64,000 nucleotides of DNA from contig JAGWBK010000004.1 of the NCBI GenBank assembly GCA_021295915.1, positions 1 to 64,000 on the forward strand, given 5' to 3'. The DNA is from Dehalococcoidia bacterium (GTDB lineage Bacteria; Chloroflexota; Dehalococcoidia; Lucifugimonadales; UBA1123). This document shows positions 51,473 to 58,021 of this stretch, piece after piece. Every line of letters starts with the position of its first letter. Within the stretch, counting starts at the first letter, position 1. The position numbers were made by a program, and so were the translations under genes. The notes beneath the pieces are model-generated. The model saw only the letters and a program-made list of their open reading frames with translations, had not been told where the DNA came from and did no database searches.

Positions 51473-52038
51473 CGGGGAGCAAACGACGCCTGTCCTTCAG
51501 CATTCCTGAGGGACTTCAGTCGATATAACTCGTTGATCAAGTCTCGGATTTCATCCGACTCGTCTGCCGTCCTAAACGACCAGGCAATGGCCGAACCCCC
51601 TGTGCGGAACAGTGCTGCGGGTCCGCCAGAGAAGAAGATCCGGTTCACGACTAGGTAGACTCCCATTCCCAGTACCAAGAGGGGTACGATTACTTGCGCT
51701 ATCTGGTTCTCAAGGATTCCGTAGAGGGCGACGCTGAGCACCACCGAGAGGCCCGCCCACAGGAAGGCTCCGTAACCTTCGGTCATTTCTACGAACTCGA
51801 CCGTGTCAATGTCTTCCACTGAGGCCATGACGACGTCAGTTCCACTGCCGGTGCCCGCGACGTGAATTATCCTGTAGTTCGTGAGCAATAGTGAATCGGT
51901 GCCCCTGCCAGAGTTTCTTCCCCTCTGGGACCTGGCGCTGATGGATCTTTCGATCTTCTCTCCATCCATCAGTTCAAGCTGTTCAAAATGGTTCTCGTCC
52001 TGCTGCAAGCGAGGACCTCCTGCGTACAGTCGTTTCAC
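51469..52038 (-). CDS. Unrecognised membrane protein with PH-like domain character
   Basis: 189 residues, GTG start. Residues about 20-85 (ELMDGEKIERSISAR, SLLLTNYRIIHVAG, DVVMASVEDIDTVEFVE) have the order of a bacterial PH-like domain: a beta-rich fold with L-x-x-T-N-x-R. Two hydrophobic helices follow (about 88-110 and 113-132), then a polar tail with WSFRTADESDEIRDLINELYRLK. I cannot name a function. It is a single gene convergent with tsaD. Confidence 0.6.
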   Translation of the reverse strand: MKRLYAGGPRLQQDENHFEQLELMDGEKIERSISARSQRGRNSGRGTDSLLLTNYRIIHVAGTGSGTDVVMASVEDIDTVEFVEMTEGYGAFLWAGLSVVLSVALYGILENQIAQVIVPLLVLGMGVYLVVNRIFFSGGPAALFRTGGSAIAWSFRTADESDEIRDLINELYRLKSLRNAEGQASFAPR

Positions 52039-52155
52039 CTGTATGGTAGCAGACGTCCTATATTGTTCTGTCGGAGTTCCAATAGACGATATGACAGTCC
52101 TGTGATAGTCTCAGGCTGGTTACAATCCGCCATGCGCGGACGCTAGAGGAGTCGT

Positions 52156-53208
52156 ATGGAACGCCCGACATTCAAGCCAATCGGCACCCCTTCAGAGGAG
52201 CTCGATACTCCCGCCCTGGTCGTTGATCTTGATGCCCTGGACGCGAATGTAAGACTCGTTCACAGTGCCATCAGGGACAGTGGCGTCAGCATAAGGCCGA
52301 GGCTGGACTACCATCTCTGTCCCGCAATTGGACACATTCAACTTGGTGCTGCGGGAACGAGTGGAGTTGCGGTGTCCACACTTGGACAGGCGGAAGTGTT
52401 CAGTCAGCATGGCTTCAATGACATTCTTGTGACGAATCTCGTTGTGACTCGTTCAAAGTTGGCCCGGGCTGCGGCGTTGGGGCGTCGGATCAAACTGGCC
52501 GTTCTGGCGGATAGCTCGCATGGCGTCGATGAACTGTCCGAAGCGGCAACGTCGGCAGGTTCGAATCTGGGCGTCGCCGTGGCCGTCAGGACGGATGCCC
52601 CTACTTTAGGAGTGACTCCCGCGGATGCCGCTCCATTGGCTGCTCAAATCTCTGGATCCCCAAACTTGGACCTGGCGGGGCTTGTTGGCTCTTCCAACCT
52701 CGACCACCTGCTTGAGGCAGTCGACAATTGCAGGGCGTCCGGCATTAACGTACCCAAGGTAATTGCCGGGGGTTCGGCAACTTACGACTCAGATGCAGCA
52801 TCTGGCGGAGTCACAGACGTTCTCGCAGGCTCGTACGCACTCAACGACAATTCGCTCGCCTCGCGCCGACCCGAGCTCCTGAAGGCCGTTCGCATTCTTG
52901 CCACCGTCGTCAGCAACAAGGACGATGGCCTGGTGTGGGTGGACGCTGGTCAGAAGGCCACAAGCATCGATACCGGACTGCCTGCGGTGGACAATGTAGA
53001 CGGCGTGGCAGTGCCCAGGATGAGCGCCGAGCACGGGGCCATCGTGAACGAAGCCGGGGATCGCTGGGACCTGGACGTGGGTTCCAAGGTCTGGCTCGTC
53101 CCTCACGACGTCGCTAACACCGCCAACGTCTACGACTACATTCACGCAACAAGAGATGGCCGACTGGAGGCCATCTGGGAAGTCTCTGCCAGGGGACGCT
53201 ACAACTGA
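52156..53208 (+). CDS. D-serine dehydratase / D-threonine aldolase-like protein lacking the PLP lysine
   Basis: A 350-residue fold-type III (alanine-racemase-like) protein with ALVVDLDALDANV at the start and VIAGGSATYDSD and DVLAGSYALND later. In place of the cofactor lysine motif (RPHAKTHK in active relatives) it has RPRLDYHL, putting Asp51 at the lysine position. The conserved Arg of the family's NRxG segment is also gone (RTDAPTLGV). EHG (292-294) is kept, but the metal-binding H-x-[DC] pattern reads PHDVAN, with the His shifted by one. It should not form a PLP Schiff base and is probably a non-catalytic paralog of the next gene. Confidence 0.82.
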   Translation: MERPTFKPIGTPSEELDTPALVVDLDALDANVRLVHSAIRDSGVSIRPRLDYHLCPAIGHIQLGAAGTSGVAVSTLGQAEVFSQHGFNDILVTNLVVTRSKLARAAALGRRIKLAVLADSSHGVDELSEAATSAGSNLGVAVAVRTDAPTLGVTPADAAPLAAQISGSPNLDLAGLVGSSNLDHLLEAVDNCRASGINVPKVIAGGSATYDSDAASGGVTDVLAGSYALNDNSLASRRPELLKAVRILATVVSNKDDGLVWVDAGQKATSIDTGLPAVDNVDGVAVPRMSAEHGAIVNEAGDRWDLDVGSKVWLVPHDVANTANVYDYIHATRDGRLEAIWEVSARGRYN

Positions 53209-53237
53209 CACCTGACCGAAAGTAGCAGGGTGAAACC

Positions 53238-54338
53238 ATGACCTCGTACATTCCAACACTGGGTACTCCGATTTCCGAGCTTGAGACACCCGCGCTCGTC
53301 CTTGACCTCGATGCTCTTGAGCACAACTACGAGTACATCGCGAGCCTCTACGCTGACACCGTGTGCAAGATGCGTGAGCACGCCAAGAACGTGAAGACTC
53401 CAGCGATTCTACGCAAGCAGATCGAGGCTGGTGGCACCGTTGGTGGAGTCTGTGCGGCCAAGGTGTCCGAGGCTGAAGTCATGGTCGAAGGCGGCATCAC
53501 AGACATTCTCATCACGAGCCAAGCCGTGACTGAAGACAAGATCGCTCGCATCTGTTCTATGGCGCGCGCTGCTGACGTGAAGGTGGCTATTGACGACCCT
53601 CGTAACGTCCAGTTGATTTCGGATATCTCAAGCCGGTCTGGAACAGACGTCGGGCTTGTGATTGAGGTTAATACTTCGATGAACAGAGCGGGCATAAGGG
53701 GCCCTGATGAAGGCATCAACCTTGCCCGCATGGCCACTGACCTGCCTGGAGTCAACTTCAAGGGTGTCATGAGCCATCAGTCCATCACTGGTGAGCCGGA
53801 TCGAGAGACTCGTTTCAGCCATGGTAGGCACTGGATGCAGGTGTGCGTAGATGCCAAGCGCGCAATTGAGGACGCGGGTTTCCCAGTTGAGATCGTGTCG
53901 ACTGGAGAGACCTACACTATCGACGTCGCCCCTGAGATGCCTGAGGTTAACGAGGTGCAGGGCGGTACCTACGCCCTTATGAACACAACCAGCGCCTATA
54001 TGGAAGAATTCCAATTCGCCGGAAAGGTACTGTCTACGGTTGTGAGCCGGCCAGACGGCAACACAGTTATCGGGGATGTAGGCTATCGCGCTTTGGCAGC
54101 ACCAAACGGCGTCTTGCCGTCGGTTGAGAACGAGCCTTGCGTCTCTGTCGAGTCCCTCGCACCTGATCACATCGTTCTGAAGTCCGACGGACAGATGCCG
54201 CTGAATGTGGGCGACCAGTTCCTTCTCCTGAGTGCCCAGCAGGACATCCTTGTTAACCGTTGGGACCAGTTCATCGGGATTCGCAATGGAGTCGTCGAGG
54301 ACGTCTGGCCAATACTGGCAAGAGGCTGCCACCACTAG
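53238..54338 (+). CDS. D-serine dehydratase / D-threonine aldolase-like PLP enzyme
   Basis: A 366-residue fold-type III PLP protein, tandem paralog of the previous gene, 29 bp downstream. It retains the cofactor lysine (Lys50 in REHAKNVKT), the VNTSMNRAGI substrate-binding Arg segment, VSTGETYTIDV and EVQGGTYALMN phosphate-binding loops. The C-terminal metal-binding H-x-[DC] of D-serine dehydratase and D-threonine aldolase is replaced by SAQQDI, although the two tails align without gaps. So PLP chemistry is plausible but not the usual zinc/manganese-assisted type. Substrate unknown; D-amino or beta-hydroxy amino acids are the family norm. Confidence 0.85.
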   Translation: MTSYIPTLGTPISELETPALVLDLDALEHNYEYIASLYADTVCKMREHAKNVKTPAILRKQIEAGGTVGGVCAAKVSEAEVMVEGGITDILITSQAVTEDKIARICSMARAADVKVAIDDPRNVQLISDISSRSGTDVGLVIEVNTSMNRAGIRGPDEGINLARMATDLPGVNFKGVMSHQSITGEPDRETRFSHGRHWMQVCVDAKRAIEDAGFPVEIVSTGETYTIDVAPEMPEVNEVQGGTYALMNTTSAYMEEFQFAGKVLSTVVSRPDGNTVIGDVGYRALAAPNGVLPSVENEPCVSVESLAPDHIVLKSDGQMPLNVGDQFLLLSAQQDILVNRWDQFIGIRNGVVEDVWPILARGCHH

Positions 54339-54484
54339 GGTCGCAGGATTCCAATTTGTCTGAGAGGCAGGTCGAGGTGGCTTGCCTTGTTACTCCTCTG
54401 TCACGATGCCTATACTTGGAGTGACCTTTGCCTCAATTCTAGTGGCGAAGGATTAGGCCATTTTAGTACCCAGGAGGTTGACCG

Positions 54485-55519
54485 GTGAAGGTAGGGATTA
54501 TCAACGTGACCGGATACGCCGGCATGGAGTTGGCGCGCATTCTGCACCGCCACCCCGAAGTTGAGATCACGGCTGCCACCGGTCGAAGCCAGGCTGGAAA
54601 GCGACTCGGGGAGGTCTTCCCGCACCTGTCCGCCTGTGATGTCGAGATAACACCGGATATCACAGAGAGTGTTGACTTCGTCTTCTCTGCGCTTCCACAT
54701 GCTGCTAGCGCGGAGAGACTGGAGCCGTTCATAGACGAAGGCGTCAAGACCGTCGACATCTCTGCCGATTTCCGGTTGAAGGACCTCGAAGAATACACTG
54801 GATGGTACAAGATTACCCATCCGTGCCCAGAGTACGTCGAGACTGCCGTGTACGGTCTGACGGAACTGCACCGTGATGAGATTGCACAGAGCAATCTCGT
54901 CGGCAATCCGGGCTGCTATCCGTCCGCCGCAATCCTGGCCATGGCGCCTGCTGTTGAAGCAGGCATCATAGACGGGGATGTCGTCGTAGACGCCAAGTCC
55001 GGGGTTTCTGGAGCGGGCAGAGGCGGCTCGGTCGACCTCAACTTCTCAGAGGTCAACGAGAACTTCAAGGCCTACAACCTCGACGGTCATCGTCACCACC
55101 CTGAAATCACCCAGGAGCTCGGTGAACTGAATGGTGGCTCGGACCTTAGACTTACATTTCTGACTCACCTTGTGCCCATGACACGCGGCATTCTCGTCAG
55201 TTGCTACGCTCCCCTGAAGTCCGGGGCCGTACCTGGAGGAGAAGAGGGTAGGGCGGCTGTACGCGACGTCTACAACGATTTCTACGACGGTGAGCCGTTC
55301 GCCAAGGTAGTTCCACAGGCGCCGCAGACCAAGCACACTTCAGGGAATAACGACTGCGTCATCTTCCCTACAGTCGACCTGCGAGCCGATCGTCTGATCG
55401 TCATCGCGTGCCTCGACAACCTCGTGAAGGGTGCGGCGGGTGGTGCCGTTCAGAACATGAACGTGATGTGCGGGTTCGATGAGACCGCAGGTCTTGAGCA
55501 GCTGGCCCTCTATCCTTAA
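54485..55519 (+). CDS. argC: N-acetyl-gamma-glutamyl-phosphate reductase
   Basis: NADPH-dependent reduction of acetylglutamyl phosphate, the third arginine step, completing the pathway spread over the window. The 344 residues have VGIINVTGYAGMELARILHRHPEVE (NADP site), the catalytic Cys in VGNPGCYPSAAILAM, HRHHPEITQEL, and HLVPMTRGILVSCYA. GTG start with AGGAGG upstream. It is separated from the argJBDGH operon by more than 40 kb. Confidence 0.95.
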   Translation: MKVGIINVTGYAGMELARILHRHPEVEITAATGRSQAGKRLGEVFPHLSACDVEITPDITESVDFVFSALPHAASAERLEPFIDEGVKTVDISADFRLKDLEEYTGWYKITHPCPEYVETAVYGLTELHRDEIAQSNLVGNPGCYPSAAILAMAPAVEAGIIDGDVVVDAKSGVSGAGRGGSVDLNFSEVNENFKAYNLDGHRHHPEITQELGELNGGSDLRLTFLTHLVPMTRGILVSCYAPLKSGAVPGGEEGRAAVRDVYNDFYDGEPFAKVVPQAPQTKHTSGNNDCVIFPTVDLRADRLIVIACLDNLVKGAAGGAVQNMNVMCGFDETAGLEQLALYP

Positions 55520-55548
55520 TTGACACGGTCAGTGGGCTCACCTAACAT
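55520..55548 (+). promoter_or_regulatory. Promoter of the SRP RNA gene
   Basis: TTGACA (55520-55525), exactly 17 bp, then TAACAT (55543-55548). Transcription would begin near 55557, where the RNA's closing stem starts. It begins directly after the argC stop codon. Confidence 0.75.
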
Positions 55549-55556
55549 GAAATAGA

Positions 55557-55824
55557 GGTCGTGCTAGGCGGGGAGATAGCGGTGCCCTGTACTCGCAATC
55601 CGCTCTAGCGAGGCTGAATTCCTCCCAGAGGTTCTGTACCGTCGGCCACTGTCGGCGAGCTTCGATGTTGAGAGCTGGGCCCCATGCGGCGGAGAGCTGT
55701 GAACCCCGTCAGATTCGGAAGAAAGCAGCGGTAAGCGGTAATCTCCGGGCGACGTGGGACTACCTGGCTTGAGTCGGGCCCGCCCGATATGTCGGCGGAA
55801 GGGATCGACGGGTGGTGCACGACC
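55557..55824 (+). ncRNA. ffs: Signal recognition particle RNA, large bacterial form
   Basis: About 268 nt, like the 271-nt Bacillus scRNA. It matches that family along its whole length: GTGCTAGGCGGGGAGATAGC and GGTGCCCTGTACTCGCAATC at the 5' (Alu) domain, then GCTCTAGCGAGGCTGAATTC. In the S domain GTCAGATTCGGAAGAAAGCAGC has the GGAA tetraloop and AGCAG loop that bind Ffh. Ends pair: GGTCGTGC (55557-55564) with GCACGACC (55817-55824). It guides membrane and secreted proteins to the translocase with Ffh. Confidence 0.93.
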
Positions 55825-55863
55825 CTTCAAACCAATTCTTCACGCCATCACTGAAGGCTCTCT

Positions 55864-56703
55864 ATGCCGACTCAGCGCAACACTTTGAGACGAGCATCAG
55901 ACGGCCACAGTCGATTGGGCCAGAATTTCCTTACTGATCGCAATGTCGCTCGACGTATAGTTGCCGCAGCCGCAATCGAACCCGATGATGAGGTGCTGGA
56001 GATCGGCCCAGGCCGTGGTGCACTCACCAAACTGCTCGTTGAGAAGGCGTCGCGGGTCGTTGCAGTTGAGCTCGACGATGTTCTCGCAAGAGAGCTCCCC
56101 CCACGAGTCGGAAACTCTGATGCGCTGACAGTCGTGCAACAGGACGCTCTCGAATTCGAGCCGTCGCTCCACTTTCACGGCCCCTTCAAGCTAGTGGCAA
56201 ACCTTCCCTATTACGTAGCCACGCCACTTGTCCGGCGATTTCTGGCCCTCCAACAAAGGCCCAGTGAACTCATCGTCATGGTACAGAGAGAAGTAGCCGA
56301 CAATATGACCGCCAGACCCGGGCGGATGGGCCTGCTTTCCGTCATGGTGCAACTCTACGTTTCAGCGAGGATCCTGTTCTCAGTGCCACCGAAGGCCTTC
56401 CGCCCTCGACCCAGGGTCGCTTCGGCCGTCGTCAGTCTGGAGCCCCGAATGGATCTCGCAGTTCCCGTGGATGACGCAGACGACTTCATCTCTTTCGTGG
56501 CCGCCGGCTTCCGTGCTCCTCGAAAGCAGATACACAACAGCTTGAAGCTGGGACTACAGGCGCAAACTCAGACCGTTTCGTGTGCGCTCTCCAGTGCCAG
56601 CATCGGGGGCAGTAGACGACCAGCGACCCTCAGCCTACCCGAGTGGGGAGACCTCTATGTGGCTTGGCAAGAACAGGCCGTCACGGTTATTCCCGAATGC
56701 TGA
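55864..56703 (+). CDS. rsmA: 16S rRNA adenine dimethyltransferase
   Basis: Dimethylates A1518 and A1519 of 16S rRNA (KsgA). 279 residues with SLGQNFL-like entry (LGQNFLTDRNVARRI), SAM site EVLEIGPGRGALTKLL, and catalytic NLPYYVATPLVRRFL. ATG with GAAGG upstream. It is followed, with a 7-bp overlap, by ispE, a common bacterial arrangement. Confidence 0.95.
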   Translation: MPTQRNTLRRASDGHSRLGQNFLTDRNVARRIVAAAAIEPDDEVLEIGPGRGALTKLLVEKASRVVAVELDDVLARELPPRVGNSDALTVVQQDALEFEPSLHFHGPFKLVANLPYYVATPLVRRFLALQQRPSELIVMVQREVADNMTARPGRMGLLSVMVQLYVSARILFSVPPKAFRPRPRVASAVVSLEPRMDLAVPVDDADDFISFVAAGFRAPRKQIHNSLKLGLQAQTQTVSCALSSASIGGSRRPATLSLPEWGDLYVAWQEQAVTVIPEC

Positions 56704-57560
56704 CCCTCCAGGCTAGAGCCAAGCTAAATCTCACTCTTGAGGTCCTCGGTAAGAGACCTGACGGCTATCACGAGACAGCGTCTATTGTGCAGACCCTCGA
56801 ACTGGCCGATACAGTAACTGTCGAGCCCTGTGACAGTCTGATAGTGACGTGTTCGGCGCCCGACCTCGACAATGAGTCCAACCTGTCCTGGAAAGCCGCA
56901 GACCTTCTTCGTCGGGAATATGGCGTCGCAACCGGCGCCCGTATCTCCATTGAGAAGCATATCCCGGAGTCAGCAGGTCTGGGAGGTGGTAGCGCCGACG
57001 CCGCGACGACTATGGTGGGCCTTAACTCGCTGTGGGGCCTCGGGCTGTCTCCCGACCAATTACGAGCTCTCGCGGCCGAACTCGGCTCGGATGTGCCATT
57101 CCTGGTGGACGGCGGAACAGCGATTGCACTCGGACGGGGAGAGAGAATCCGGTCGCTTCCCACTGCTCCCTTACCGTGGTTCGTATTCGCACTTCCTGCG
57201 TCCACGAGACGGGATAAGACTGCCTTCATGTACAAGTCCATCACAGAGGAGAACTACACCCGAGGTGGACTTACAAGGAAGCTGGAAGCCCGCATACGTA
57301 GCAAAGGGGACATTCCCGCACAGTTCCTGTTCAACGCATTCGACACGGTCGCAAGAGAAGTTGAGCCGGACGTTGGGCGGTGCTGGTCAGATATGTACGC
57401 GGCAGGCGCACGTGAGATTCACGTAGCTGGCAGTGGCCCAACGGTGTACGCCGCTGTCGAACGCAAGGAGGTAGCAACCGCAGTCCACCTTGTCATGGAG
57501 AGGATCAAAGGCTGGCCGTCGATCATCTCCAGAGCATGGCCCGACGTTGAGTCAGGCTGA
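56697..57560 (+). CDS. ispE: 4-diphosphocytidyl-2-C-methyl-D-erythritol kinase
   Basis: GHMP kinase of the MEP isoprenoid pathway (288 aa). Start ARAKLNLTLEVLGKRPDGYHE, ATP loop PESAGLGGGSADAATTM, and C-terminal AGSGPTVYA (written here as VAGSGPTVYAAVE). The ATG at 56697 lies inside the end of rsmA; the longer open frame comes from rsmA sequence. Its TGA overlaps the next gene's ATG by one base. Confidence 0.95.
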   Translation: MLTLQARAKLNLTLEVLGKRPDGYHETASIVQTLELADTVTVEPCDSLIVTCSAPDLDNESNLSWKAADLLRREYGVATGARISIEKHIPESAGLGGGSADAATTMVGLNSLWGLGLSPDQLRALAAELGSDVPFLVDGGTAIALGRGERIRSLPTAPLPWFVFALPASTRRDKTAFMYKSITEENYTRGGLTRKLEARIRSKGDIPAQFLFNAFDTVAREVEPDVGRCWSDMYAAGAREIHVAGSGPTVYAAVERKEVATAVHLVMERIKGWPSIISRAWPDVESG

Positions 57561-57973
57561 TGTCATTCCTCGTCGCAGGCCTTGCCACAGGGGCTCTGAT
57601 GGCCCAGACCTTTGTCATGATTGGATGTCTGACGGCCTTCTTCCTCCTGAAGAATCCACCTCCGAACCTCCAGCAAACACTATCCAAGTACACGCCGGGG
57701 ACTATCGTGCTCGGTATGGTAGCTGCCGCCTACCCTCTGTGGGGGATCATCGGCGTATTGATGTCGTTTCTTTTCATTGCTTTCCAAAACGGCTTTCCAG
57801 GTGGCGGTCTCGGAAGTGCAAATCTTGTTTACACCTGTGGCGTCGCCCTGGCGGCTGTAGCGCTGGCTGCACCCATCATATTCTTGCTGAAAGGCGTCCG
57901 AATCGGCATCAGCTGCCTTGTTGTTTCAGCTGTACTAATTTACGGATGGCTCCTACCCCTGCTGGCAACCTAG
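57560..57973 (+). CDS. Small four-helix membrane protein of unknown function
   Basis: 137 residues with four hydrophobic helices: about 4-28, 48-75, 90-110 and 115-135. A proline/glycine stretch (NPPPNLQQTLSKYTPG) links the first two. I do not recognise a family. It is coupled to ispE (TGATG), so an isoprenoid or lipid-linked role is possible but unproven. Confidence 0.65.
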   Translation: MSFLVAGLATGALMAQTFVMIGCLTAFFLLKNPPPNLQQTLSKYTPGTIVLGMVAAAYPLWGIIGVLMSFLFIAFQNGFPGGGLGSANLVYTCGVALAAVALAAPIIFLLKGVRIGISCLVVSAVLIYGWLLPLLAT

Positions 57974-58021
57974 ACGGTCACTGGGCTAATATCCACTGAC
58001 CACAGTAGGGAGCAGGAAAGC

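Noticed and set aside
55564-55830. An open minus-strand frame of 88 codons opposite the argC-rsmA gap
   Set aside because: The stretch is the SRP RNA gene on the other strand; structured RNA sequence gives the frame by chance.
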